In this document: positions 10,489 through 24,500 of the stretch, one piece after another
Layout: the number at the start of each line of letters is the position of its first letter
How positions within the stretch are numbered: the stretch's first letter is position 1
NCBI GenBank assembly: GCA_001599715.1
Contig: BCHU01000001.1
Coordinates: 977,634 to 1,041,633, forward strand
From: Phaeotremella fagi
Lineage: Eukaryota > Basidiomycota > Tremellomycetes > Tremellales > Phaeotremellaceae
Reading direction: 5' to 3'
DNA length: 64,000 nt
The notes under the pieces: model-generated
Databases searched by the model: none
Told to the model about the DNA's origin: nothing
The model's input: the letters and a program-made list of their open reading frames with translations, nothing else
Made by a program: the position numbers and the translations under genes

Positions 10489-13400
10489 ATGGATCTTATA
10501 GACAACAATCAAAATTCTCATCAGTCTTCTGCTTCAACCACATCAATCAACCAAAACCAATCAAATCAATCCAGCTCTTTATCAGTAACTGGTCTTACTC
10601 AATCACCCTTTGATACAACTTCAACTTCAGATCTTGCCCATCAATCATTCCCGAAGCCCGATAATCTCAGACTCACACGAGCTTTGAAACGACAACTCGA
10701 ATCTCCCACCCGTCCTTCAACTTATTTACCAAACGAGATCGCTCCACTCCCAACTCGTCGATCTACTCGCCTCTCTCAAGGAAATATCGAGCTTGACCAA
10801 TTGCCTGCGACAACCAGTGGCAAAGGGAAGAAGAAGGTTCAGATAGAGGATCCGGAATCGTCAAGCAGAAAGAGGTAAGTCTTCACTTCTTTGCAATGCA
10901 TTCGTTCAATCCATTCCACTGGCTGTGTAATCTTTGAGTACCCCATAATGGTGTTATTCAAAGCTGAAGGACCGTTGGTCAAAGGAATGAAACATGTCAT
11001 CCATAACCGTGAAACTGACTGTTTCGTTTACAGAGCTCGAGCGCCAATCTCTCCAGTCGTTACACTCACCATCGATCGAAAAGGTAAAAAGCGAGCACCT
11101 CGCTCTCCGAGTCCCCCTGAAGTCACCGAAGAACCTATCAGCAAACGTAGAAAGTCCATTTCCTTTGAAAGATCTACCTCCCATTCCAAATCTCCTGTTA
11201 GGACTCACGCCAGCAAAAGCGGACCCAGTACTTCGATAAGTAAAGGGAAATCTAAAGTCAGTAAGGTTTCGAGTTCTAAAATGCCAAGGAAAGCCATGTA
11301 AGTCCTTTTTCTTAGGATTATCTTGTGAATCGTCCCGTTAAATGGTGGTGCAGGCCTCGAAAGAAAAGTGCTACCGGTACCGGAGGTTCTAAAAAAGGTG
11401 ACAGCTGTAAGTGTTCATTTGTATTCAGGAAAAAAACTCACGTCATATCTAGCCTCCAAACACCTGATTGGTAATGATTTAGAAGAGGACGAGTCAAATT
11501 GGATCGAAGATGGAGGCTCCGGGTCCGGCCAAGGTCTTGACGACGAGGAAGATCATGATGTTATAATGGATGAGGACGACGATGATGACGAAAATGAAGA
11601 CGACGATGATGATGAGGATGGTAGAAACATGTCCGGATTCCCTGGATCGAGCAGAGTTGGTGCTGCTGCTTACGAACATCTTGCTCGTCTGGCTGCAGGG
11701 TCCGGCATGCATATAGACGAAGCGACTGCTGCTGCTCTCTTTGGTAGTGAATTCCGGGGATTTGGCAGTATGCTCTCTGGCATGGCTAATAGATTCAAGA
11801 AACTCAAAGCTGGCCTTCAATCTCGTAAAATCGCCACACGTTTGACTTCTCTTAGAGAATGTAGTGAACTTCTTTTGGTCAGTAACGAAGACACTCTTGG
11901 TGGATCCTTTCAACCATCAGCTTTCGCAACGGAATTCATCGCCATTCTAAAAGGTAAACCCAATATCAAAGAGGGGTCTGATGAGGACGACGATGGACCA
12001 TCAAATGAAGATCTTGACGAAGACGCTCAGCTAGCAGCAGCTTTAGCTATGAGTACTGGTGGTATGATGCCCTCGATGGATGATAATCAAGAGGAAATGG
12101 AAAGTCAACTTCTAGCTTGTAGATGCCTGGCGCATCTTTTGGAAGCTTTACCTGGGTCAGGTCATACTCTGGTTCATCTCGGTGCTGTTCCCGTTTTATG
12201 CAGCAAACTCAATGAAATTGAATATATCGAATTGGCTGAACAGACGCTAAGCGTAAGTGTCTGAAGGTGTCATTGCTAACCAAATAGACTATGGAGAAAA
12301 TCGCTGCAGAATATCCAGCTGCCATCGTTCGTGAAGGTGGTTTAGCGGCTTTACTCAATTACCTTCCGTTTTTCTCAACCAACGTTCAACGAACTGCTGT
12401 CACTGCTGCGGCAAGTTGCTGTAGAAACATTGCCAGTGAACACTTCTCAATGGTTCGCGATGTCTTCCCTACTCTACGTGATGTTCTTACTCAGGCCGAT
12501 CAGCGTCTGGTTGAACAAGCGACTTTGGCTGTTGTCAGAACCATCGATTCTTATCGACACAATGCAAGTCACCTCGAAGGTCTTCTCGACGTACCAACTG
12601 TCGTAGCTGTCAACGCTTTGTTGATGCCATCGGGTGGATCACCATTAGTATCGGCTTCAACCTACACTCATCTGCTCAAAGCCTTGACAGCTTCAGCACG
12701 CGCTTCACCTAAAGTCACCATCGCTTTCCTAGAAGCTGGAATGACCAACACCTTGTATCAGATACTCACTGGTGTTCTTCCCCCTTCACACGACGAAGAC
12801 GAACAAGGAAACTCGGCTGGTGGTCAAGGTCTCGCAGGTGGAGTTGCTGACATGGCTGTCATGCAGAATCTCGCTCACCGACCCAAAGATCAAGTTGAAG
12901 AAGCTCTGGCATTGATTTGTGAATTGCTCCCCCCACAACCACGGGATGGAGTCTTCGATTCTCGATCTTATTCCGAAAGAGCTCTCGCCAAATTGAAGAA
13001 GGGAAGAAAAGAAAGGTCCAGTCGAAAATCTATCAAAACTGAAATCTCAAATTCCGGTCCTTCGACTCCAGCTCCTGAAGTTCCACCTTCAGGTGATGCT
13101 ACACCTACCAACAACAAGGACACGAAAGACGCTGCTGCGATCAAAGCGAAGCTGGATGCCGAGGAAGCTTTCTCGAAGAGACTTGATCTATTGAAATCTC
13201 GTCCAGATCTCAGCGGTAGATTCATCAAAGCTGTTGTCCCTGTTTTGGTTGATGTGTACGCTGCTTCAGTGGCTTTGAGAGTCAGGACTAAAGTTTTGAA
13301 CGGTCTTACTAAAGCGGTGTCATTTGCTGAACCAGAGAGTTTGAAGGATATCCTACATGTAAGTATCTCATCGTACCTCCCGACGACTGGCTGACTTTTG

Positions 13401-16400
13401 TTTTAGTCCGTCCCAATGGCAAGCTTTTTGGGTGCTATTATCTCATCAAAAGACAGTCCACTTTTCGTCCTGCATGCGCTACAGCTAGTTGAATTACTCA
13501 CTATCAAATTACCGGAAGTATATCAAACTTCTTTCTTACGCGAGGGTGTCGTGTTTGAGATTGAAAATCTCGCTGGGCTAGAGCTCACTACAGCTAAAGC
13601 CGTTAATGATACAGCTACAGCAACCGTTGTCAAGACTGAACCTGAAGAACTTGCCGATCGTACCGCTGGACCTTCAACAACCACCCAACCTACCGCTACC
13701 CCTATGCTTGAAATGGCTGATACCAAACCCATATTCACATCTTTCGGCATGCCAGGCGGATTATCGAGCTTTTTGATTGAGACATCTGAGGTAACATCGT
13801 CTAAACCGGTTAAAGCCACCGTTGATCCCAGTGACGCTAATATTCTAAGAGCTCGTGTTCTTGGAGCCAAGAAGATCTTTGATCTCGGTGGTGACCATCA
13901 AGATGCGGCCACTTCAGTTTTAGATGGTTTATCGAGTCTAGTCAAGAAGCTTTGTACTGCGGAAGCGTCCGAGGCAGAGTTGAGGGATACACTTCGAGAT
14001 ATCGCTTCTCAATTTTCTGGCGTTGGTCAAAATCTGTCCAGTTTCGAACTACTCAAGAGTGGTTTGGTCGATGGCTTCCTAGAATTTGTCGAGATTGAAG
14101 GGGTGGTTTCTTCCTCGGAAAGACGAGCTATCTTCTTCGACATTTTCTCTGATACCACTCTTTCAACTCCTAGTCCACTTACGATGCTTGTTAAACGTCT
14201 CCATGAATCACTGGGTCGTTTGGAAGACTTTGAAGTTGGAACTGCTTTTGGTGGTGTAGGCGCATCCTCATCATCATCTTCGTCGTCTCTTGGTAGATCT
14301 TTACGTATCAAATTACAGGCTGAAGAAGGTCAAGATATCCCGAAACAAGTTTCAACGATCAGTGTCACGATCCAAGCTATTGCGCCGATGCAAGCTTTAC
14401 ACGATTATCTTCGCCCACGAATCGCCGACGGTAATTATGGTTCAGGCTTATCAAGCATGTTTGCAGCGTATGCATCAGGGATGCCCATTCCAAGAGGTGG
14501 AGCTGGATCTTCTACTTCTAGGTTGTTGTCAGCGTTGACAGGGGCACATCAAACTCTCAACACTATGAGAGACTCTTCGAACGCTGGTTCAAGCTCAGCC
14601 GCTATCGCTTCCTCTGCGCCAGCAAGTAATTCAGCACCATTGGCTTCAACCACGGAATCAGCGGATAAAACACCTAAACCCCAACGTCGACGAAGTGCCC
14701 GAATCAGTGGACAGGGATTACAATCATCCTCAGAGGATGTCGCTGAAGCTTCTACTTCAACAACGACTGCGACCAGTGCTCCAGTGTTCTCTTCGAGTGC
14801 TCCCGAACCCTCGATTCTACCTGCTATGCCAATGGATCTAGATTTCGATGATGACTATTCTGATGACGATTATGATGCGGAGGTGAGTAATTTGGCTCAG
14901 CTATTGTACTAGCTTTGACTAATTTGTTTGATATAGGTATTTGAGGATGATATGGAAGAAGAGTTGCTGAGACCAACTGAAAAAGTTGTCGATATGAATG
15001 TCGCTCCTGGTAAGTCTTGTCTGGTGTGTCTTGGTTTAAACTGAATTATTTTAGATGGTTCTCGAGTTGAAGCTAAAACACCAGAAGGAACCCGTGTTGC
15101 TACGCCCAACCAAGCGGCAGCTGCAGCTGGACCGTCGACTGGATATGGCCGTACTTCAAGTTATGCTGGTGCTGTAAAGACTGCAGCTGTCGATTGGCAT
15201 TTAGAGTTTTCCTACCAGGGTGTTAAGCTCTCATTGGAAGATACCATCTACGGCGCTATCCATCGTAACAACAGTGATACTCTATCTTTCAACAACGTTC
15301 CTGGAGCTGGATCACTTGTTTTCAAGTTCAAAAAAGTTGATGGTCCTGCCCCTACAGGTATGTCCTATAATGGATGCGTTTTACTGACACAAAAAAGGTG
15401 GTGCTGCAGATGCACCTTCGCCTGCTTCCACCAGTCACATTCTGCCATCAGCATTTGAGCCCTCTGCGCCGACCTCGAAAATACTTAGGTTATTGCGAGT
15501 TGTCCATGGTCTCACTGTTGATGGACGGGATACTGCATTGAGAGATTCTACGTTGGATGAACAACTTTTCGTCAATAATAAATTAACTGCTAAATTGACT
15601 AGACAGTTGGAGGAGACTATGATAATCGCCAGGTGAGTCTGCTGTCTATGCTATCAATTATACATCTCTAACGTCTTTATAGTAACTGTCTCCCCGACTG
15701 GGCCATTGAATTACCTAAACATTTCTCATTCCTTTTCCCCTTTGAAACTCGTTATTCCTTTTTACAGTCAACTTCATTCGGCTACGGAAGATTAATATCC
15801 AAATGGCAAGCATCGCAACCTCGAAATAACAATAGCAGACATAACGACAATCTATCACATCTCGCTAGAATAGTTCGTCAAAAGGTCAGAATTTCTCGAA
15901 GTCAATTATTGGAATCTTGCGGTAAAGTTTTAGAATTGTATGGAACTTCAAATGGGATACTTGAGGTTGAATACTTCGATGAGATCGGAACTGGTTTGGG
16001 TCCCACTTTGGAATTCTATTCTTTAGCCAGTAAAGAGTTCGCGAGGCGATCTTTGAAGTTGTGGAGAGACGAGGATGAGAGTAAAGAGGGGAGTTATGTT
16101 TATCATCCCAAAGGTCTTTATCCGGCTCCTATGACCTCGTCCGAACCTGATGCTTCTGTTTCCGGGTAGGTTTCTGAGATGCTGAATGGTGTAGGCCAAG
16201 ACTGATATCGTATCTAGTTCTAGATTAGGTTATTTCAAGACTTTGGGAATATTTGTTGGCAGAGCTTTGTTGGATTCTAGAATCATCGATGTCAATCTAA
16301 ACAAAATTTTCCTCAAATTGATACTGGGTCGACCTGTTAAGAAGACAATCGCCAATCTCAAAGTGAGTCATCACTAAATTGAGAATGGCATGATGCTAAT

Positions 16401-17490
16401 AGATCTTCAGATGGTCGATATGCCTTTAGCGAGATCACTAGAAAGGTTACAACATTATTTGGATTCACGAAAGGAAATCGAAGCTTTGAAATCCCTTGTA
16501 CGTCTGATTTTCTGTTGTGAATTGATAGATTACTGATCATTGTCATTAGCCTGCTTCAAGTCGTCGAAACAAGATTGCAACACTCACAGTTGGAGGAGCT
16601 AAGTTAGGAGATCTGTCTTTGGATTTCACACTTCCGGGTTATGATATTGAGCTCAAAGTGAGTTGGTTCATCTGTTGTATTTCATCACATACTGATACGT
16701 CAAACTTAGCCTCATGGCGCAAGCATTGATGTTGACGATTCGAATTTGGAGGAATATCTTGAGAGAGTTTTAGATCTAACTCTTGGATCGGGTGTTCAAC
16801 AACAGGCTAAAGCTTTCCAAGATGGTGAGTGTATTTGATGGAGTTATTATTGGACATGACGCTGATATTCGACACAAAAAGGTTTCTCGAAGATTTTCTC
16901 CATTCAAGACCTTCGAATTTTCTCACCAGAGGAATTGTCTTTGTTGTTCGGTAATGCTGATGAAGATTGGTCTCGTGAAAGTGGGTTCTCAAATTTGTCA
17001 TCAATATCGTTATTGACAGAATGTTGTCTAGCTTTGGAACAAGTTCTTAAAGCCGATCATGGATATAATTCAGATTCAAGAGCTGTCAAGAACTTGGTTG
17101 AGGTCATGGCGTCTTATGACAAGGATCAGAGAAGACAGTTCCTACAATTGTGAGTCAAAACGGTTGGTGTATCAACATGACTGACCGTATAACAGTATCA
17201 CCGGTGCACCAAAATTACCGATTGGAGGATTCAGAGGTCTAAACCCACCATTCACAGTCGTCAGAAAACCACATGAACCTCCTCTAAGAGCTGACGACTA
17301 TTTACCAAGTGTAATGACTTGTGCTCAGGTACGTCTTCTCCGTATCTTTGATTACTTGAGATTTGAAATCTAATCTTGATTCTTATAACTACAGTATTTG
17401 AAAATGCCAGATTACTCGACTAAAGAAGTTTTGGCTGCTCAATTACATCGAGCGATGCATGATGGAGGTGGTTCTTTCCATTTATCGTAG
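10489..17490 (+). CDS. UFD4: HECT E3 ubiquitin ligase Ufd4 (TRIP12 type)
   Basis: About 17 exons join to roughly 2,030 residues. The N-terminus is disordered and basic. From about 11453 an acidic Asp/Glu run leads into armadillo-like helices (ARLAAGSGMHIDEATAAALF, then LACRCLAHLLEALPGSGHTL, then AAIVREGGLAALLNYLPFF), the substrate-binding ARM region of Ufd4/TRIP12. A Ser/Thr-rich and then acidic linker (about 14560-14960) follows. The C-terminal HECT domain includes GTGLGPTLEFYSLASKEF, GAPKLPIGGF and the catalytic loop MTCAQYLKMPDYS; the active Cys is at 17320-17322, followed by an intron. Ufd4 polyubiquitinates ubiquitin-fusion and some N-degron substrates for the proteasome. Start chosen as the first ATG in frame with the following conserved exons. 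The acceptor near 15396 follows an A-rich run and is weak, but the frame requires it. Confidence 0.93.
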
Positions 17491-17854
17491 ATGAAAAAAA
17501 AAAAGTATTGATCGATCAATTCGTATTTCTTTTCTTACCTCCTCTTCATGTTCACGATAGTTCATTTCAAAACATCGTTCCGTTTCTAAACCAGAAAATC
17601 ACATCATTTGTATCGTAGAAGCATTCCTCTTTTTTTTTTCTCTATGTTCATTGTCTTTATTTTCCAACCTTTTCTCGATCCCTTTTCTTTCTATGTCATG
17701 CAACAGTATTTCTATGACGAGTATTGCAATTCAAGAGCTGCATTACATGATTCAATTCATAGTTGAGTACAAGGATGACAATTATTTTTACAAGATCAAG
17801 GAAATTTTACAACTGGTATACAACGACAAGGATATCTCATTCACAACTTTGATA
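17491..17854. other. Convergent 3' region between UFD4 and MED25-like gene
   Basis: Contains only poly-A and poly-T runs (around 17491 and 17630) and AT-rich DNA expected of two facing 3' UTRs. No coding signal seen. Confidence 0.5.
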
Positions 17855-20800
17855 TTATTGGAATTGATTCGTGTTGATCATCTGCTGATGAAGCTGCTGC
17901 TGTTGCTGATCCTGATTCTGACCAAGATTCGAATTCTGACCCTGATTCAGATTGATATTTTGGTTCTGGTTCTGGCCAGAATTCTGAAGTTGACTAAAAC
18001 CGTTATTCTTCAAATGTTTCATAAACTCCTGTAAGGCGTTTGGAGAATTGATATTCTCAAGATTATGAGGTATGTTGATACCGTTTTTCAACGCCATTTG
18101 TTTCATCAGATGAACTTGGTGGATAGCGGCTGAATTCGCTTTTTGCTGTTGTGACGGCTGTTGAAGATAATTACCCATCGCAGTTTGTTGTTGTTGTTTT
18201 TGGATTTGTTGTTGTTGTTGCTGGATCGATGAGGGTTGTTGTTGATTTAAATTTTGGGTTTGGTTTTGGTTTTGGTTCTGATTGTTAAATTCAACATTCA
18301 AGTTTTGACCTTGTTGATGTTGTTGGTATTGTTGTTGCAACTGTTGAATCTGTTGTTGTGAAACCGGTTGATTCGATAGATTGAAATTCATATTCATACC
18401 ATTAACGGAAACCGGTTGAACAGCTCTACCATTGTTGTTGTAATTTTGTTGCAAAGCATTTTGATTTGGTTGTTGGGTTTGAGCTTGCTGCAGCTGCTGT
18501 TGCGATTGTTGTTGTTGCTGCTGCTGCAAAAGCGCTGCTTGTTGTTGCAACGCTTGTTGAGCCATGAATCGTTGGGTCTGAGCTTGGTTGTTGTTCTGGT
18601 TCAAATTCGGAATTGACATTTGAGGGATATTGTTTTGGTTTTGATTTTGACCCTGGCCCTGACCTTGGTTCTGATTCTGATTCTGCAACTGCGATTGATA
18701 TTGATTTTGGATCTGGGCTTGGTTTTGATTTTGATTTTGATTATTGAATTGGTTAACATTCGGGATCGAAGCTTGTTGATTCGATTGATTCTGGACGGTA
18801 TTATTCTGCGTTTGATTTTGGGCTTGAGCAGGCGATGGACCAAACAGGGGAAGTGGAGCTTTCTGTTACCAAGTCAATTGATTGATCATTAATTGATAAG
18901 TTCAAAGAGAGACAACTTACGGCACAAACAATACCCATTAATTTAGGAGGCAGGATTTCTCCAGTACTAGAAGTCGAAGGTCCAGTTGCAAAAATCGCAA
19001 TTCCACAACCCGGTGAACCAAATTTAACCAATGCCATCTGATATTCTGCATTAGCGAAAAGTGTTCAAAGTGATAGACCTTAACGTACATTTCCTTTAGC
19101 ATGGAGATTCTTTGCGAAACCCTCATGACGGGCTTGACCTGCTTGATCTATCGGTGTTCCTGTCTTTGTTGGAGTAAAGACGATGAAAGGTGCTGAATTC
19201 TGTAAAGAATACGCTTGAAGACCTTGGATGTCCAGTCTACCACCGCCGGAAATCATCAATTCTGAATAAAAAAATCCATTAGTGGGATAGCTTGACGGAG
19301 GAAATGGAAATCAAAACATACTCTGAGGCCACAGAGGTAATTGGAGATCCTCAAGACTATTACTTGAGAACAAACAAGCATCAACAGGTAATACAACTAC
19401 AATTGAAATCAGTTTTCATTCTAAACCTAGCGCACAGCAACTTACCAGCATTGCTTTGCTGAGATTGCCAAACGATATTTCCAGACCAGAACTTAGCTGG
19501 CGTAGGTACACTGAGAGGTTGAGGATTTGGCATGTTCTGCAAGGCAATGTTTGCGAGATTGTTTTGATTCAGAGATTGATGTTGTCGCTGAGCGTTCATC
19601 GCAGCGGCTAAGATTTGTTGTCTGTTCGCATCCGCTGAAGCGTTGGCTGCAGCTGCCAGTTGAGCCGGATTAAAGTTTGCAAGATCGTTTGTATTCGGGA
19701 CAGTAGGAATAGCAATTCCATTGTTGTTCAACACTTTCTGACCTTGTCTCTGTTGATTCTGCTGGAGAGCCATGAAATGTCTCATTTGTTGTAAAGCGAA
19801 CTGACTTCCACCTTCGACTCCTGCAGCCATGAGACTTGATAACAGTTGTGGATCTATTCCACTGAATCCCGTTCCTCCGTTGGCTGCAGCTCGAGCAGCC
19901 TGTGCATAACGTTGAGCCAACGCTGCGTTTTGCATCGATTTGGGATCCGTGAATTGATTCATGGCTACTGAAGGAGGATTGGAGGTGGGAGTCTGAAGGA
20001 TCTCTGTAGCTCCTGTTGCAGCTGATGGAGATGCTGGGACAGTTTCTGCGTTTGCAATTAGTATATCATGGACTAGAACGGAATTGAAACGAACGCACCG
20101 GCATCAACTGCGAACCCATTCAGATAAACGTTCATGTCTGCAGCAATATCAAACCACACATCATCGTTCGGTGAGGAAGAGGTCTGTTGACATTAGCATA
20201 ACATCATGGATATAGTCGTCTAACTCACATTCTGCGAAAAGGTTGTTAATTTGTTCGAGCTAGAGTCTTGATTCCCAATGACGATGGTTGAACATCGAAT
20301 ATCCCTCTCTTTACAGCTTTCGACTAGAGTTTTCCATCCTACCCCATCCCAACATGGATTCCAATTATCATCAGCGCAAAGCCATTCTTCGTCGTCTTCA
20401 GGCTTGACACCGCTAGATCCTGAATCTCCAAAAACAATCAAATATTGATACGTCGGGCTTGAAGGTGGTGTACTAGGTGGTGTGTACATCGGATAAATCA
20501 GAGATAGACTATCAGCAGGTGAAATGTTTGATAAGAGATTCGATAATTGTCCACTAGGGATTAAGCCGGATTGTTCATTCAACAACTGATAGCATTTAGT
20601 ATTATACGATTCAATTTTCACATCGTAACTTACCTCGAGTCCACTAATGACACCATTGAACAACTTTTGTTCCCGGTTTCTCTGTTTATTAAGTACCGTC
20701 TTGGTGTCTTCTTCCTCGTCCAGCGAAATGAAAGAAGACCATTTACGCTTTTTAGTGGATTCAGCCTCGTCCAGAGAAAAACGCTTAGATAAGGACGGCA

Positions 20801-21438
20801 AAGAAGTTAAAAAACTTGTCGTGTTTGAGGAAAGTTGTCGATAAGATTTAGGTTTTGAGTTGAGAGTTTGATTGTCCGATGAAGATGGAGCTGAGATGAT
20901 GACTGAAAGATGTAACTGTGTTTTTGTGATTTAGTGAAGAATCTCAAAGGGGATACAGGAAAAAAAGATTATGACTTACATGAACATCAGATCCACTTTT
21001 CTCCATAAGTCTTTGAACTAATTTATGAACGACTCCTTCGGATTCTATGAGCTTCAAATATCTATTTCTAGGTAAAGTGCTATCGAATACGAAAGTCGCA
21101 TAGTGTTTGATGGAAGGTGTTGACGATGAGGAAGAAGCCTCGGGAGCATCGCCGTCCATATTGGAAAAGAGTGGGAATTTGTCGTACTTTGAGGTAACGA
21201 AGATATTCTTGAGGAGTGAAGAGAGAACTGGCGAGGGTTGAGATGGTCGGATGTAGATATTTAACAATGAATTAGTGTTCGAGTCTACAAAAAGTAATGA
21301 TAATGGTTGAAAAGAAGACACTTTTACGAGTTGAATTACCTAAGGGCTGGGCTAGACCGTTCAGTTACTCACACTCACACCACCGGTCGTCTAATTAATC
21401 TAAGGGCGCGCGTTCTTACACTCAACCTCACTGTTCAT
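17855..21438 (-). CDS. Mediator subunit MED25-like protein (VWA + ACID-like region + poly-Q tail)
   Basis: About ten exons give roughly 1,020 residues. The N-terminal ~330 residues fit a von Willebrand A fold of the MED25 type: LSLLFVDSNTNS, HYATFVFDST, HLSVIISAP, LFNGVISGLELLNEQ, TYQYLIVFGDSG and GWKTLVESCKERDIRCSTIV. After an Ala/Gln-rich linker comes a segment matching the MED25 activator-interacting domain: KFWSGNIVWQ, VVLPVDACLFSS, WPQKLMISGGG, APFIVFTPT, VKFGSPGCGIAIF and PPKLMGIVCA. The last ~330 residues (17855-18863) are extremely Gln/Asn-rich. MED25 bridges activators and RNA polymerase II in the nucleus. Internal exon phases are consistent. The first exon is least certain: ATG at 21438, 19 coding nt, then an intron to an acceptor at 21321. 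Confidence 0.75.
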
Positions 21439-21534
21439 TCAACAACAACAATATCAACAACACATTGGATCAACTATATCTTAACAAGCTACACTCGTAT
21501 GAGATAAGAAAGTTATCCAAGAGGTGTCTACATC
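21439..21534. promoter_or_regulatory. Very short divergent promoter between MED25-like gene and VAC14
   Basis: Only 96 bp separate the proposed start codons at 21438 (minus) and 21535 (plus). Transcripts must overlap or share a core promoter. The spacer is AT-rich with CAA repeats and shows no obvious TATA box. The size depends on the tentative MED25 first exon; the nearest alternative leaves about 210 bp. Confidence 0.5.
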
Positions 21535-24500
21535 ATGGGTAATATTCATTCAATTCAATCACTTCGAAATGATTAATTGACATATCCACAGATCCTCCAA
21601 TATTGAGAGGTGCGCCCAAAACCGTTTAAATCCATAATTCCATACTGACCAAACCGGATCAGGTCTTAATGATAAGATGTAGGTGGTACAACCATGAAGA
21701 TAATCTGACCTTGATTAGCTATGAACGTCGAAAAGCGGCTGCACTCGATTTGGAAAAGTCAGTCCGATGTCTTTCTGATCAGCTTGGTGATTGTGCTGAT
21801 AGGTGACGTAGATTAGTACTCTCATCAGATATCCCTAGGATATCGTCAATTATCGATCAACTATGTGGGATGTTCAGTTCTTCTAATTCAGCTTTGCATA
21901 CTAGGAATGGAGGTGAGATCAATTCGAGGCGTTGAACAGTGATAATTATGAACTCTTTTGACCTTGCTCTAGGTTTAATTGGTCTGGCGGCAACTGCTAT
22001 AGCTTTAGGTCAAGATGTAGCTCCATTTCTTGGTGTCATTGTACCACCTGTTTTAGCTTGTTTTCAAGATCCAGAAAGTAGAGTCAGATATCATGCCTGT
22101 GAAAGTTTATATAACATGTGGGTGAATTCTCTTTTCGGGTTTCATGACGCTGACCTTATACCTGCAGAGCTAAAGTCAGTAAAGGAGAGATTCTAGTTCA
22201 TTTCAATGAAGTCTTCGATGCTCTCAGCAAGGTATTTCAGACGCTACATCAAATCACCGAATAAGACTGACATCTTGTTTTAGCTATCAGCGGACTCTGA
22301 AATGTCAGTCAAAAACGGTGCGGAACTTCTCGACAGACTCATGAAAGATATCGTTGCAGAAGCAGCACCAAATTACATCTCAATGTATCCGACCAACATC
22401 AATCCAGAAGCTCCACCTCGATATAAAAATCCAGAGGACGTAGCAACTACCCAATTAGCAGGTTTAGGTCTTCATACCCAAAAAGATGAGATCGAGGGTA
22501 ACGAATCTGGTCTAAGTCCAAGACGTAGAGAGACTATTGAAAACACCGCTTCACCTGCTCGAACCACTGAACCCGAACCTGAAGATAACAGAGCCTTTTC
22601 GTTGGCGAGATTTATACCTCTACTTTCGGAAAGAGTTTATGTCATTTCACCTTACACCAGAATGCATTTGGTTTCTTGGGTGATGGTTTTGGACAGTGTC
22701 CCAGATTTAGAATTGGTGGCGTGGTTACCCGAATTCTTAGATGGGTTGTTGTAAGTGATTCCTTTCAACTCGATGACTTTGAAGCTAACATATCGGACAT
22801 GCAGCAAATATCTTGCAGATGGGAATGTCGATGTTAGAATAGCTACCGAAAACGTTTTAGCGGAATTCCTGAGAGAGATAAAATATATAGCGACGGTTCA
22901 AGAGAAACAACATGAAACGGAAAGGATTCGTCGTGAGAACCATGATCTACGAAAAAAAGAGAGTAAACAAACTATGGATTCTAATACAGAGAGTGAAGGT
23001 GTTTTCGAAGATGATGATGAAGAATCAAGTAGAAACGGTGGCGAGGACGGTCAAACTACGGAAACTGGGGATGAAACTGCTACAGCTGATGAGGATCATG
23101 ATTGGGAGGGTGAAGGTTCAGGTCATTGGATTCCTGGTCAAGGTGTTTTCGTCGATCATGCTGCTATAATGGATATTATCATTCAACATTTGTCTTATCC
23201 AGGTGGGTCTTTGGTTCTGCGTAAATCAAGCCCGAGCTGACCAGTACAGATGAGCTTGTACAATCGACCGCTATGGAATGGATTTTGACTTTCCTTGAGT
23301 TCGCTCAGAACACGGTTGTCGCTTTCACACCAAGAATCGTTCCTGCTATCCTACCCAATCTCGCTTCTTCACAGTGAGTTGGGATGTTTTTCGAAGACAA
23401 AGTTTAGGAGAATAACTAACGTAATTTTTAGTCGACATATCAAATTAGCGGCTCATGAAACTAATGGAAGTCTGTATCGAGTTATACAATCCCTCCCACT
23501 TCAGGTTCAACCGTCTCCCCCGTCTACTCATACGACTACGACCACTCAACCTAATGCGACGACTACCATTCCACCACCATCTGCATCTGCTCTGTCTTCA
23601 GTTGCAGGCTCCCCGCCTTCAAGTGTAGCTATCAAAGGAGCTGTACCGCTTCCGTCAAGACGGGAATCACTCGTACCAGATTCGGAGATCAAAGTGTCTG
23701 ATCCATTAGATATTTCATCGGTATCAACTACAGCTACTATGTCGTCATCGTTGAAAGCCCAAGCACCACCAACAATAACCACATCACATTCAGCAACAAA
23801 CGTTTCAAGTCTGAAAGTCAAGACTGGTTCGACCGTCCCAGTATCTGAACCCGTTACACCTGCAACAACAGAATTCCCTGCAAACAGTCTACCGAAATCT
23901 AGATCAAGACCACAATCGCCTATAGCGTCTAATCATACCCATACACATAGTCAAAGTCAAATCAACACCCCCATGTCACCAGTTGCTGAAACCAGTTATA
24001 TGGATGATCATCCTTTTGATGTTAGGGAGACGGTTAATGTGTTGACGTTACAATTTTTGAGCGATCATGCTGAAACTAGGATTGCTGCTTTGGAATGGCT
24101 TTTGATGTTACATCTGAAAGCTCCTAACAAGGTGTGTTGTGGTTACACCATTTACCTTTCTTTAGTTGACATTTCTTAGATTCTTTCAAGAGATTCAGGA
24201 ACTTTCCCAGCATTGTTGAAAACGCTTTCGGATCCATCTGAAGATGTAAGTGCATAGCTCAATAACGTGGCTCTAACTCTCACCTTTAGGTCGTAAAACA
24301 TGATCTTCAACTTTTAGCGCAAATCTCTGCTTCATCCGAAGACGCTTATTTTACTTCGTTCATGGTTAACGTGTTGGAACTTTTCAGTACTGATCGAAGG
24401 TTACTTGAGACTAGAGGTAGTCTGATCATTAGACAGTTGTGTTTGCATTTGAACGCTGAGAGGATTTTCAGAACATTGGCGGAGATTTTAGAAAAAGATG

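Noticed and set aside
18416..18892. Leu/Ile-rich plus-strand frames and Lys/Arg-rich minus-strand frames over the poly-Q tail
   Set aside because: They arise from reading CAA/CAG repeats in other frames; the Gln/Asn frame joins the MED25-like exons in phase.
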